Positions 17,131-25,560 are shown, counted from the stretch's first letter. The stretch is DNA of 64,000 nucleotides from Stieleria magnilauensis (GCA_007753675.1 CP036432.1:10573381-10637380), one strand, 5' to 3'. The notes: generated from the sequence alone by a model not told the origin. Program-made: numbers and translations.

Positions 17131-18497
17131 GGGCCTGTCAGGAATTTTGTGTTTGCCAGCAATAACTGTAAGCTGACCCAAACACCTTCTCCTGCAGGAG
17201 CCCCTTCCCATGGATTCCAAGACGAAAGAGCAAGTCGAACAACTTGCTGCTGAATTTGCTCGCAATGCTTCGAGCATCGGTGAATTGAACGCATTGGTCA
17301 AGACAATGATGAAGTCGGGCATCGAAACGATGCTCAACTCCGAACTCGATCACCATCTCGATCAAGAACAATCCGAACCGGCCTCCGGCAGCACGCCTTC
17401 CAAAGAAAAACGAAACAACTGTCGCAACGGACATTCTTCAAAGAAGCTCAAGGGTGACTTTGGGGAACTGGAGATCGAAACACCTCGGGATCGAGACTCG
17501 ACGTTTGAGCCGAAGATCATTGAAAAGCACCGGCGTCGCATTGATGGATTCGATGACAAAATCCTGGCCCTCTACGCAAAAGGATTGACCACCCGCGACA
17601 TCCAGCAGATCGTCAAAGACCTCTACGGCGTGGATGTTTCACCAACGCTGATCGCTAGCGTCACCGAGGACCTGGAAGCCGAGCTAAAGACTTGGCAGTC
17701 GAGGCGTCTCGATCCGGTGTGTCCGATCGTCTATTTCGATGGGATCGTCGTCAACGTTCGGGGTGCATCGGCCAAGGTCAGCCCCCACACGATTTACGTT
17801 GCTTTGGGAATCAATCTGGATGGTAAGAAAGAGCTCTTGGGCCTCTGGATCGCTGAAACCGAGGGGGCGAAATTCTGGTTGAACTGCTTAACCGACCTGA
17901 AAAACCGCGGACTTTCCGACATCTTCGTATGCTGTGTCGACGGCCTTGCCGGGTTCCCCGAAGCCATTCGAGCCGCCTTTCCACAAGCTCGAATTCAGCT
18001 TTGCTTGGTGCACCTGGTTCGCGCCGCCCTTCGCTACGTCTCGCATGAAGACAGCAAGGCAGTCGCAGGTGATCTAAAATCAATCTACCGCGCATCGACA
18101 ACCGAAGAGGCTGAAAGCGAACTGGAGCGGTTCTCGGAGAAATGGGACAAGAAGTATCCGACGATCTCGCGGCAGTGGCGAAATAAGTGGACGGACATCA
18201 TCACACTGTTTGACTTCCCGCCCGAGATTCGTAAGGTGATCTACACGACCAACGCAATCGAGTCGGTCAACAGCACGATTCGCAAGTTTACTAAGAACCG
18301 CAAGATCTACCCGAGCCAGGACTCAGCAACCAAGTTGATCTATATGGCGATCATGGAGGCATCCAAACGCTGGACCCGCCCGATCAAGTATTGGAAGCAA
18401 GCACTCAACCACTTTGCAATCCTCTTTGAGGACCGCCTACCGCCGAGCCACCGATACTAAACAACTGAACCGGTGACACAAAGTTTTGGACAGGCCC
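17131..18497 (+). mobile_element. IS256-family insertion sequence (1367 bp) with 7-bp target duplication
   Basis: Imperfect terminal inverted repeats of about 25 bp (GGGCCTGTCAGGAATTTTGT at 17131 and the complement of ACAAAGTTTTGGACAGGCCC ending at 18497) flank one transposase gene. CGATCGC is duplicated on both sides (17124-17130 and 18498-18504). IS256 members normally duplicate 8-9 bp, so 7 perfect bases suggest either a near-edge mutation or a slightly different end. It lies in cassette-array sequence rather than in an attC core. Confidence 0.9.
17210..18460 (+). CDS. IS256-family (mutator type) DDE transposase
   Basis: 416 aa, the usual length. DDE catalytic residues are seen at D177 (VYFDGIVV), D244 (CCVDGLAGFP) and E351 (TTNAIESVNS), with the family pattern CLVHLVRAALRYVS at about residues 265-278. 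The N-terminus is helical and probably DNA-binding. The gene is complete, fills the element between the inverted repeats, and shows no frameshift. Confidence 0.95.
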   Translation: MDSKTKEQVEQLAAEFARNASSIGELNALVKTMMKSGIETMLNSELDHHLDQEQSEPASGSTPSKEKRNNCRNGHSSKKLKGDFGELEIETPRDRDSTFEPKIIEKHRRRIDGFDDKILALYAKGLTTRDIQQIVKDLYGVDVSPTLIASVTEDLEAELKTWQSRRLDPVCPIVYFDGIVVNVRGASAKVSPHTIYVALGINLDGKKELLGLWIAETEGAKFWLNCLTDLKNRGLSDIFVCCVDGLAGFPEAIRAAFPQARIQLCLVHLVRAALRYVSHEDSKAVAGDLKSIYRASTTEEAESELERFSEKWDKKYPTISRQWRNKWTDIITLFDFPPEIRKVIYTTNAIESVNSTIRKFTKNRKIYPSQDSATKLIYMAIMEASKRWTRPIKYWKQALNHFAILFEDRLPPSHRY

Positions 18498-18558
18498 CGA
18501 TCGCCACTTAATGACAACCTTTGGGGCAGGTCGTTCTCTTCGATACAATACGACGAAC

Positions 18559-19487
18559 CAATAAGAATTTGACATCGCGTGAATGACGAGCGGTGTCTCT
18601 GTCTTTTCTCTGTTTGAATCTGAAAGGCAGCATCCACTCCAGCGGACGAGCCGATGCTCAAATTCTCTGTTCAAGAAGGCCGGAGTCGGCGAAAAACCCG
18701 ATTGGGTTTTGCTTTGATTGGCATGGCAGTTCACAGGCCATGCCTGGGCTTCGGTGGCTCATGAAACGCCAAGAATGCGATGCGATGACTTTCGCAACCA
18801 ACGTAGACGGCGAGAAGATCGCTGTCGGGTGAGGTTTGGGATGGTCTCCGGGCGTGTTGTTGCTGGCCCCGCGCAGACCGGTTGCCCAATGACGGCTGGC
18901 GACATTTGTTGAGTTCAAGCTCACCCGTTTTGCAACGTGTGATCAACCCCAGCACCTTGCGGTGATGGGGAGGCATGTGAAACTCTTCATGCGAAAGGTC
19001 CGGCAGGCGTCGATCATTTGAAAGACCTGTCGTTGAGTGATCACCTCGGGCAACGCATTGCCGTAGTTGATCTTGGTTTGGTCGAGGACCTTCCATTTTC
19101 GCGGACAGGTGGTGCGGTAGAAGAACTTGATCCCTGAGAGCGTGACGCTTTGGGACCCCGACGCGACTTCCTGGTCGATGATCTGATGCAGCAGATAAGA
19201 TCGCAGGTCATTCTCAGTGATCTTGGCCGGCGATTTTTGATGGAAATCGGCGAGTTTACGGACCTCGCGAACGTATCCTTAGACGGTTCGCTTGGCCTTC
19301 CCGGCCAACTGCAGGTCTTCGACCATTTTGTCGAACCATTTTCCTTTGAAATGCTGCGAGGTCTTGGGTAGATTGTCATACGTCGGCATGGCATGCTCCT
19401 TTGTGTGAGAGACAAAAGATCCAGCATGCTTTGCCGACGTCATTTTTTCAAAACTTTCGAGGGATCTACGCCGCGCAGCGGCTTTTT
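18559..19487 (-). mobile_element. IS91-like element of a second type, deleted remnant, at an attC core
   Basis: Starts CAATAAGAATTTGACATCGCG directly after GAAC (18555-18558), the same junction as the complete copies (CAGTAAGGATTTGAC). The right end (CGCCGCGCAGCGGCTTTTT) matches the CCGCGAAGCGGCTTAC end of the complete copies. Only about 930 bp remain: a left non-coding end, a fragment of one gene and the N-terminal part of a tyrosine recombinase gene. The attC remainder expected to the right is missing. Confidence 0.75.
18950..19389 (-). pseudogene. Truncated tyrosine recombinase gene of the IS91-like remnant
   Basis: From ATG 19389 the frame reads MPTYDNLPKTSQHFKGKWFD...LQLAGKAKRTV and then meets TAA at about 19279. 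In the same frame it continues YVREVRKLADFHQKSPAKITENDL...SGIKFFYRTTCPRKWKVL...LPEVITQRQVFQMI. This aligns with the N-terminal half of the complete integrases (RAIRQLSDFAKCSPDQVTEN...SGVKFFFTRTCKRDW). The catalytic half is gone and the sequence switches to unrelated frame near 18990. Both a nonsense mutation and a deletion inactivate it. Confidence 0.8.
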
Positions 19488-19526
19488 GTCGTGGCGAGTT
19501 CATCGTGTATACTAAAGGCACGGAGG
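19486..19526 (+). promoter_or_regulatory. Probable promoter and RBS of the toxin-antitoxin pair
   Basis: TTGTCG (19486-19491), a 16-base spacer and TATACT (19508-19513) match a sigma-70-type promoter. GGAGG at 19522-19526 lies seven bases before the antitoxin ATG. Most other cassette ORFs here show no such signals, but toxin-antitoxin cassettes in chromosomal integrons often carry their own promoter. Confidence 0.6.
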
Positions 19527-19533
19527 ATCAAAC

Positions 19534-19764
19534 ATGTCACTCGAATCTATGCTGTCAGCGCTGACGCCCAACGAAAAACTTGCCGCGATGGACATTCTTT
19601 GGAGAGATCTCTCTGCGACACCATCTCAAATCTCATCGCCCGATTGGCATGGGGACGTTCTGGCAAATCGAATTAACAATCCATCGTCGGAACCGCGAAT
19701 GGAGATTGATGCCGCATTTGCCGACGTCAGGGAACGGCTAGATGCGGGTCGAGCTAAGGACTGA
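19534..19764 (+). CDS. Antitoxin of a RelE/ParE-type module (addiction module component, TIGR02574-like)
   Basis: 76 aa. The N-terminus (MLSALTPNEKLAAMDILWRDLS) has the helix typical of the TIGR02574 addiction-module family (LSxxERLxLxDxLWxSL), and the C-terminal acidic helix should wrap the toxin. It has its own promoter and a good ribosome-binding site. Its 3' end overlaps the toxin start at 19742 by 23 bases, so the pair was co-translated. It would neutralise a ParE-like toxin and repress its own promoter. Confidence 0.85.
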   Translation: MSLESMLSALTPNEKLAAMDILWRDLSATPSQISSPDWHGDVLANRINNPSSEPRMEIDAAFADVRERLDAGRAKD

Positions 19765-20041
19765 GGCTAGAATTGACCTCGTTAATGGGGCTGAATTGTA
19801 AGACAACGTCTCTCACGGGCTGGGCGAGCGTTTCCTCGATTGCGTGCGTGAAGATTTAGCATTGTTAGATTCCACGGCTGGCATTCACGAGTTGTACCGA
19901 GGGTTTCATCGTGCGTTGGTGAAACGCTTCCCGTTTGCAGTTTACTATTTGGTATCGTCCGATGTGGTGGATGTGGTCGCCGTACTTGATTGCCGCGTCG
20001 ACCCCAAATCAACCGATGAAAGGCTTGGACGAACCATGTGA
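19742..20041 (+). pseudogene. ParE/RelE-type toxin gene with in-frame stop
   Basis: From ATG 19742 the frame reads MRVELRTEARIDLVNGAEL, then TAA at about 19799. It continues in the same frame as DNVSHGLGERFLDCVREDLA...YRGFHRALVKRFPFAVYYLV...DVVAVLDCRVDPKSTDERLG. This is the normal ParE fold sequence (GLGxRFLDxV...RRALLxRFPYAVYYxV...VxAVxHxxRDP). A single stop replaces about one codon, so the toxin is dead unless the stop is read through. It ends at the attC core where intron 3 lies. Confidence 0.85.
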
Positions 20042-20920
20042 ATCGGGATAGGGGTCCGGATCGCTCCGGAACCCCTCCCACACCACCGGACATGCGGGTC
20101 CGCATCCGGCGGCCCGAGCACGAGTGTTAAACCTCCACGTTGCCGTGAAGACTCGGGGCCATTGAATCACGACCAGCGCCGCAACTGGTTGACCGCCAAT
20201 ACGGCGATTTGTCTCCGAAGAGACAACAGCACGAGCTACCCACGATACGTACTTGCTCGTTCCCTTCGGGCCTTCGCGGGCCACAAGGGTCCGCTACGAT
20301 GCCCTCTGCTGACTTCCAGTCGGCACCGAGTCACTTTCGAATGCACGGCCCTGGCTTTCGGGCAAGCCCTACTCCCAGGTACGCCAACTGGATCTCCCCA
20401 GATAAGAACGCGATCTGTCCCTGCCCAAGCTCCCCATTTACCTACGCCCAGAGTTTTTCAAGGCATCCGCCTGGCTTCCGGTTCGGCTTCGCGGTCAGCA
20501 GCCAGCTGGAACGCTTTGGGTCGCTCTGCGACGGGCCTGGAGTCGTCGGCCTCGTATGAGGTTTCTGTTCGTAACAACCGCAGGTCTTGGCGAGAATGTG
20601 GCTGAAACGTTGTGTCGAGGACCTTTGCGCGATTCAGTTTTCGTCGAAGCGCGCGATCCAAGATCAATAGCCAGCTTTACGAGCACATTCGCAGGCTTCC
20701 TCTCCACGGTCTGTTGCCTCGCCGCAGTTGCCCTCGCCTCGTACTGTCTTTCGTTAGAATTTCATTTGGTATACCGACTCCAAGAAAGAAACCGGAACTA
20801 AGTACAGGGGACTTTCACCCCACAAGATCACGCCCATGCTGGGCGTACTGCATCGGAGCGACATCGCTGTCTTTGCTGAGTTCATCGTTCTTGGTTGTCG
20901 CCCGATGACCGCTATCGTTC
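20031..20920 (+). repeat. attC site 8, split by group II intron 3
   Basis: GAACCATGTG (20031-20040) and TGCATCGGAGCGACA... (20849-20920) rejoin to an 82-nt site whose left arm pairs with 20896-20920 (TGTCGCCCGATGACCG...GTTC). It ends the toxin-antitoxin cassette. Confidence 0.82.
20041..20848 (-). mobile_element. Group IIC (attC-type) intron 3, ORF-less, 808 bp
   Basis: Nearly identical over its length to intron 1. The minus-strand 5' end is GTACGCCCAGCATGGGCGTG at 20848, with GGGGTGAAAGTCCCC after it. Domain V and domain VI lie near 20041-20112. There is no RT frame. It sits ten bases into attC site 8, as the other two introns do. Confidence 0.85.
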
Positions 20921-21397
20921 ACGCTCTCGTCTGCTTGAAACGGGTTCCGAGATTAGCGTTCATTCGCGTGGATTAGCGGTTCGTGTTTCCGGCGTTTTGG
21001 CACCGCTAATGAACACCGATGAACGCTAATGCCATTACCCGAGCTTGCGCCCACCGGGATCCATCAGACCTCTGTTTCCTGTTATTCGCTCCTGAAGTCA
21101 CGATTCGACAGGTGCGCTGACGTACTTGCCGGAAGGGCCTCACGCAAAGTCGCCAAGCCGCAAAGATTTGAACCCGCTCCTTTGCGGCTTGGCGTCTTTG
21201 CGTGACTCTTGTCTCACTTGGTGCGCGGCCGTCTCGGTTGAATGAAGACAAACCGACGTCTGTTGATATCAACGCCGACAACCGACGCCTGAAAAGCCGA
21301 CTGCTGATTGGGAGACACGATTTCCCTCGGCGATTCCAATCGAGTACATTGGCCGCCAGCGATGATTGCTCAAACTGTCGTCGTGGCCGATCCGCGT
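20921..21397. other. ORF-less cassette with two strong hairpins
   Basis: This 477-nt cassette between attC sites 8 and 9 has no convincing ORF on either strand. It contains an inverted repeat 20952-20980 / 21002-21030 (ATTAGCGTTCAT...GATTAGCGGT with its complement) and a near-perfect 26-bp-stem hairpin at 21140-21205. It may carry a regulatory RNA or a passenger repeat. Confidence 0.6.
21061..21255. repeat. Dispersed hairpin repeat, copy A
   Basis: The stem arms 21140-21165 (TCACGCAAAGTCGCCAAGCC...) and 21180-21205 match at 25 of 26 positions around a 14-nt loop. The hairpin and about 80 nt to its left and 50 nt to its right recur near 26655-26845. The second copy has small changes, so the hairpin is conserved as a structure. 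Confidence 0.8.
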
Positions 21398-21482
21398 GAA
21401 CCATGTGGTGCACCGCAGTCGGCGAGTCGAGTTTGTATTTGAATTCCGGTCGATCGCGCCGACGCGGTGACCACCGCCGTTA
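21398..21482 (+). repeat. attC site 9
   Basis: An uninterrupted 85-nt site. Left arm 21398-21424 (GAACCATGTGGTGCACCGCAG...) pairs with 21457-21481 (...CGCGGTGACCACCGCCGTT). Extra G and A are unpaired on the left. It is the nearest intact relative of the intron-split site 6. Confidence 0.9.
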
Positions 21483-21506
21483 TCCCGGTTGAGTTTTGGT
21501 GTTTTG

Positions 21507-22208
21507 ATGAACGATTACGTTGAACCAATTGCGAGCTATTTCGGCGAGGCATTTGATTCGATCCCATACGTACGCCAGTACTTTGAGCTCTTACAATCGG
21601 ATCGTTTGAGCGGCGACCGCGTCACCGAAGTAGATTTGCTTGACCCTGTGGACAGTGTCGACATGACCGAGGAGTTCGACTACCACCCACTTTTTGAGTC
21701 TCCTGAGAAACTACAATTGCTCGTCCTCGATGACGCAAACACGAGCAATCATCACTGCTTAGCTGCGGATCTTCCATATCCAGGCTGCGTGATCTACCTT
21801 CCGCACGATGATTCTGAACGAATCGTCTTTCGAAACCTGATCGAGTTTTACAAAGCCGCCGAAACTGCAATTGCCACCGAATTGCCAATTACAGACTTTC
21901 ACCGAACTGCTGCACCATCTAGCCCGGACCAAACTAGATTGCGTGATGCGATCTCAGCAGCTTTACATGATGGGGACGGACCAGCTCTTCATCTGCTTCT
22001 GCAAGCCTACGACTTACACGATGATTCACTGGTGTCGCGGATGATGGATGCTGAGGACTTCTGCCTGCGAGAGACGATCGCAGAACGCATAGCTTCACAT
22101 CCGAGAGCAACGTTGCTTCACCATGCGCAACGGTGCGCAGATGATCCGCATCCGAACGTCTGGCGGCCTGGAGTCAAGGCTCTTGCGGCCGTGAAATCGA
22201 TTCTTTGA
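21507..22208 (+). CDS. Cassette ORF, hypothetical protein (233 aa)
   Basis: A soluble acidic protein; the frame is open back to a TTG at 21489 but the ATG at 21507 is preferred. The N-terminal part (about residues 1-130) looks like an alpha/beta domain with LQLLVLDDANTSNHHCLAADL and GCVIYLPHDD, reminiscent in style of SMI1/KNR4-type immunity proteins. The C-terminal part (about 145-233) is helical and may be a HEAT-like or armadillo-like repeat (LLLQAYDLHDDSLVSRMM...RPGVKALAAVKSIL). Neither assignment is firm. It is followed by attC site 10. Confidence 0.7.
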   Translation: MNDYVEPIASYFGEAFDSIPYVRQYFELLQSDRLSGDRVTEVDLLDPVDSVDMTEEFDYHPLFESPEKLQLLVLDDANTSNHHCLAADLPYPGCVIYLPHDDSERIVFRNLIEFYKAAETAIATELPITDFHRTAAPSSPDQTRLRDAISAALHDGDGPALHLLLQAYDLHDDSLVSRMMDAEDFCLRETIAERIASHPRATLLHHAQRCADDPHPNVWRPGVKALAAVKSIL

Positions 22209-22224
22209 AGAGTAGAAATTGGGA

Positions 22225-22308
22225 GAACCAGCGGATGCACGTGAGACGCCGAGTTGAGGTTTTTGAAGTGGTGAGGCGTTCGCGGCGACCACGTGATTTC
22301 GGACGTTC
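22225..22308 (+). repeat. attC site 10
   Basis: An uninterrupted 84-nt site. Left arm 22225-22251 (GAACCAGCGGATGCACGTG...) pairs with 22283-22308 (...CCACGTGATTTCGGACGTTC). The next ATG is at 22321. Confidence 0.9.
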
Positions 22309-22320
22309 TGCGACTAATTG

Positions 22321-22875
22321 ATGGCCGAGGAATTCACTGCATCTTGCCCCTGTGGCTACCGGACTCCGTTGTTGACGACCGCGCCGCACCACCAGCCGGC
22401 AACGTGCGACGGTTGCAGCAGCATTGTCAATGCCAAACGTCCTAGCTTCCGGTTCGACTACGAAAACTGCCCAAATTGCAACTCGACCATTGAGTCACGG
22501 TGTTTCTGGGGTGGCGGGTGGTTTGTGACTGACCGGCCATCACGTATTCGCTGCCCCCGTTGCCACGACAACATGCTAACTCTGCATTCGATCTCACACA
22601 TGGATTTCGCGCCGTGCAATGAGATCCCGTCAGCTGGCGACATCATTCACTGTGAACTGCAAGCCAAAGGAAAAGTTTTCATTCCTGACACCTACACCGA
22701 CTCTGCTATGATTTGGTTTCGCAAGACACCGCGACTCCCAATTGGCTCCCGTATTTCCTGCAGAGTATGCGACGTCAAAACACGGCCGCCAGCAGATCCC
22801 ATTGTGAGAGATCGATACCATACCGCGATACGTGAACTGGAACTTGACGTGATTGTCCAACTAAACGCCGGGTAA
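22321..22875 (+). CDS. Cassette ORF, hypothetical protein with several Cys pairs (184 aa)
   Basis: Three zinc-ribbon-like elements are visible in the first 90 residues: CPCGYRTPLLT...CDGCSS, ENCPNCNSTIESRC and IRCPRCHDNM. The C-terminal part (about 105-184) looks like a small beta-barrel (GDIIHCELQAKGKVFIP ... GSRISCRVCDVKT). The family is not recognised; a nucleic-acid-binding role is plausible but unproven. ATG at 22321 lies 12 bases after attC site 10, and the ORF ends directly before the attC core occupied by IS91-like copy 3. Confidence 0.75.
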   Translation: MAEEFTASCPCGYRTPLLTTAPHHQPATCDGCSSIVNAKRPSFRFDYENCPNCNSTIESRCFWGGGWFVTDRPSRIRCPRCHDNMLTLHSISHMDFAPCNEIPSAGDIIHCELQAKGKVFIPDTYTDSAMIWFRKTPRLPIGSRISCRVCDVKTRPPADPIVRDRYHTAIRELELDVIVQLNAG

Positions 22876-23206
22876 CCAGTAAGGATTTGACTTCGCGAGC
22901 TTGCGAGCCGAAGTTCAAGTCCTCTGTTCAAGAAGCCCGATAACGCTCGCTCGGCCGCCTAAATCTCTCTTGGATTTTGCTTCGATGGCCCGGGCTCGTT
23001 CAAGACGTATCTGCCAGGTGCGATGCTCTTCGGCGGTTGCCATGCTGGTCTCGATACGGTGAGCCGGCGGCAGCGGATGTGCGTTTTGCCTGCCAAGGTG
23101 CGCTTCGGCACCACGTCTGCGCGAATTTGAACGCGATCAGCGCAGAGCGTCTCTGTTCGCCTCCCCGATGACGTTTGATTTTGTGTCTCCGATTTCCGTT
23201 GAACGT

Positions 23207-24364
23207 TCAATTGGCTCTCCTTTGAAACGCCGCCGGTGGAGGTCCACGAGGAAGTGGCATCGGGTCGAAGCTGACCGTCACCACACGCAGGTCACCACCA
23301 CAGTGGGCACAGCGAGGCTCGCTGACGAGACGTTCCGGTTGTGGAGCATGCCCGCTGGCCAACCAGTACACCCAGCCCAGATGCATCCACACAAGGAGTT
23401 GCAGTTCATCCAGGCGGATCGCCGAATTGCTGCTCATCCAGCCATAGTGCCGCACTTTCTGGAATCCGCTGGGGAGAATGTGCTGCGCGAATCCCTCGAC
23501 GAACTTGACACCTTTAACGTTCCGCTCGATCGTCCGCTTGGCCTTTGTGGGCGTGACGGTGTACGAGACCGAACTGTCGGTGACCGAGACGATCCGTTTG
23601 TCGCTGATCGCGACTCGATGGATGTAGGGCGCGAGGTAACGCAATGAGCCCCACGCATTTCCGACCGCTTCGATGTCCACCACGAAGTTCTTCTTCCACG
23701 CTTCGCGCGGCACCGAATCGTAAAGTCCACAGCGGCGAAGCTCGTCAGCCAACTTCGCTTTGTAGACCCGAACCAGGGTGCCGTGGCGAAACAGGAAGCC
23801 TTGCGGTGTGCTCTGCCAGCCGATCGCCGCGCCCTCCTCATCGACCTTCACTCCACCGCCGGGGATGATGTAGTGAATGTGCGGATGATAGACGAGCGGA
23901 TCTCGCCCCCAAGTGTGCAGAACGCCGAAGTAACCGAGCTTGCATCCTTTCAGTGCTTTGGTTGCGGCACCGACGTCCCGAATGCTCTGTGCCGAAGCAT
24001 CAAAGAGCGAACGATAGCCTTCACGTTGGTTCGCGCGCAGCACCAAGCCGACTTCACGGGGAACCGTGAAGGTGACGAAGAAGTGATGAACCGGTAGCAA
24101 CCGCTTCTGATGCTTCTCGATCCAACGTTGCGACTTCTCGTGACCACAGGTGGCGCAGTGACGATTTCCGCAGCTCCGTCCCGTCCAATGCGTTTGGCCG
24201 CAGCCGTCGCATCGATACAGGACTCCGCCAAGGGCACCGGTTCGGCAAAACGGCAACAACGAGATCACGCGTGCAACCTGATACAGTGACTCGGGGAGCG
24301 GGTCGGGAAGCTTGGCGAGGTATGCCGGTCCATGCTTGGCGATGGCTTCGGCCAGCGTGGACAC
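23207..24364 (-). CDS. IS91-family Y1/HUH transposase, copy 3
   Basis: 385 aa, identical to copy 1 in every visible residue, including Pro168 after the HUH motif. Full zinc-finger, HUH and Tyr regions are present. Confidence 0.93.
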   Translation of the reverse strand: MSTLAEAIAKHGPAYLAKLPDPLPESLYQVARVISLLPFCRTGALGGVLYRCDGCGQTHWTGRSCGNRHCATCGHEKSQRWIEKHQKRLLPVHHFFVTFTVPREVGLVLRANQREGYRSLFDASAQSIRDVGAATKALKGCKLGYFGVLHTWGRDPLVYHPHIHYIIPGGGVKVDEEGAAIGWQSTPQGFLFRHGTLVRVYKAKLADELRRCGLYDSVPREAWKKNFVVDIEAVGNAWGSLRYLAPYIHRVAISDKRIVSVTDSSVSYTVTPTKAKRTIERNVKGVKFVEGFAQHILPSGFQKVRHYGWMSSNSAIRLDELQLLVWMHLGWVYWLASGHAPQPERLVSEPRCAHCGGDLRVVTVSFDPMPLPRGPPPAAFQRRAN

Positions 24365-24379
24365 GTTTCGGCGACCGGT

Positions 24380-25372
24380 TTACTTCAGTCGTGCGGGACA
24401 GCCGAGCGCATCGGGATCATCGTCGTCCCCCGGCAACTTTCCGAACAGTCCGTCGATCGCTCCCCGCGCATTGGCCTCCGCATCTTCGGTCAGATGTAGA
24501 TAAACGAGGGTCGTCTGCAGCGAGGAGTGCCCCATGTATTTCTGGATGACCTTCAGCCCAACTCCGGCTTCGAGCAGATGCGTTGCGTAAGAATGTCGCA
24601 ACGTGTGGATCGTGATTTTCTTGCCGAAGTTGAGCTTCTTGGCGATCTGCTTCATCGCACCTTGGACGGTGGTTTCCGACATCGGACGCTCGGCCTTGCT
24701 CTTGCCATGGATGTCGAAGCAGTACCCGGGCGAAACGGCGGGGAAGATCCACGTGTCGTGATGATGGGTCAGCCAATAGGCACGCAGCAACTTCAGAGTT
24801 GATTCTGGCAGCGGGACGTAACGATCCTTTGCCCCTTTGCCGCGGTGGATGTGGGCAAAGCCGCGTTGGCTTTGCAGATCCGTCGTCTGCAGATGAAGCG
24901 CTTCGTTCAGCCTTAAGCCCATCGAATAAGCGGTCCAGAAATACGCGTAAATCCGCAAGGTGTTCGCCTGACCGATCAACTCGTGGGTTTGGCTGATGGT
25001 CAGGACTTCCGGCAGTGCGGTGATGTTTTGCAGTTTGAGCATGGAAAAGATGTCCCAGTCTCGCTTGCAGGTGCGGGTAAAAAAGAACTTCACTCCCGAG
25101 AGGGCGACACGCAGTGAACCGTAGGCGAAACCTCGGTCGTTCTTGAGGTGCAAGAAGAATTGGCGAACATGGTTCTCAGTGACTTGGTCGGGGGAGCACT
25201 TGGCGAAATCGGAGAGTTGCCGGATGGCACGGATGTATCCGTCGTGTGTCCGCTTGGCCATCCCGGAGAGTTGCAGGTCTTCGCTGAGTTTTTGACGAAG
25301 ATCCTCGGGAAAGTAGGCCCCCAGAGCAGCAGACTTTTGCGAATTGCGGCGACGATTGTTAGACTTGGACAT
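24380..25372 (-). CDS. Tyrosine recombinase of the IS91-like element, copy 3
   Basis: 330 aa from ATG 25372, full length and identical in all visible residues to copy 1, with the complete R-K-H-R-H-Y set. It starts 15 bases upstream of the transposase gene's region in the same operon order. Confidence 0.92.
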   Translation of the reverse strand: MSKSNNRRRNSQKSAALGAYFPEDLRQKLSEDLQLSGMAKRTHDGYIRAIRQLSDFAKCSPDQVTENHVRQFFLHLKNDRGFAYGSLRVALSGVKFFFTRTCKRDWDIFSMLKLQNITALPEVLTISQTHELIGQANTLRIYAYFWTAYSMGLRLNEALHLQTTDLQSQRGFAHIHRGKGAKDRYVPLPESTLKLLRAYWLTHHHDTWIFPAVSPGYCFDIHGKSKAERPMSETTVQGAMKQIAKKLNFGKKITIHTLRHSYATHLLEAGVGLKVIQKYMGHSSLQTTLVYLHLTEDAEANARGAIDGLFGKLPGDDDDPDALGCPARLK

Positions 25373-25475
25373 CGAAAGTTCCTTGTGGAAGGAGTGTGTG
25401 AAGCGGTTCACCGTGAACCGCTCCTTCCATCAAGGTCTCATACCCACCAAAATCCCGCCGCGAAGCGGCTTACTT

Positions 25476-25560
25476 GAACCACTCGATGGACACGAAGCCG
25501 CGGAGTCGAGTTTCTACAAGTGGATGATCGCTTGCCGCGGCCCGCTCATCGCAATCGTTT
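25476..25560 (+). repeat. attC site 11 (right of IS91-like copy 3)
   Basis: Left arm 25476-25503 (GAACCACTCGATGGACACG...) pairs with 25535-25560 (...CGCTCATCGCAATCGTTT). The 85-nt length matches the others; the right end is GTTT instead of GTTC. It closes the cassette of the Cys-pair protein at 22321-22875. Confidence 0.83.

Larger units (their letters stand above)
22877..25475 (-). mobile_element. IS91-like element, copy 3 (2599 bp), inserted in attC
   Basis: Same length and ends as copy 1. The left flank is TAAC (22873-22876) instead of GAAC, which fits the looser left core of attC sites; the right flank is GAAC (25476-25479) and the rest of attC site 11. Both genes are intact, so this and copy 1 are candidate active elements. 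Confidence 0.92.
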
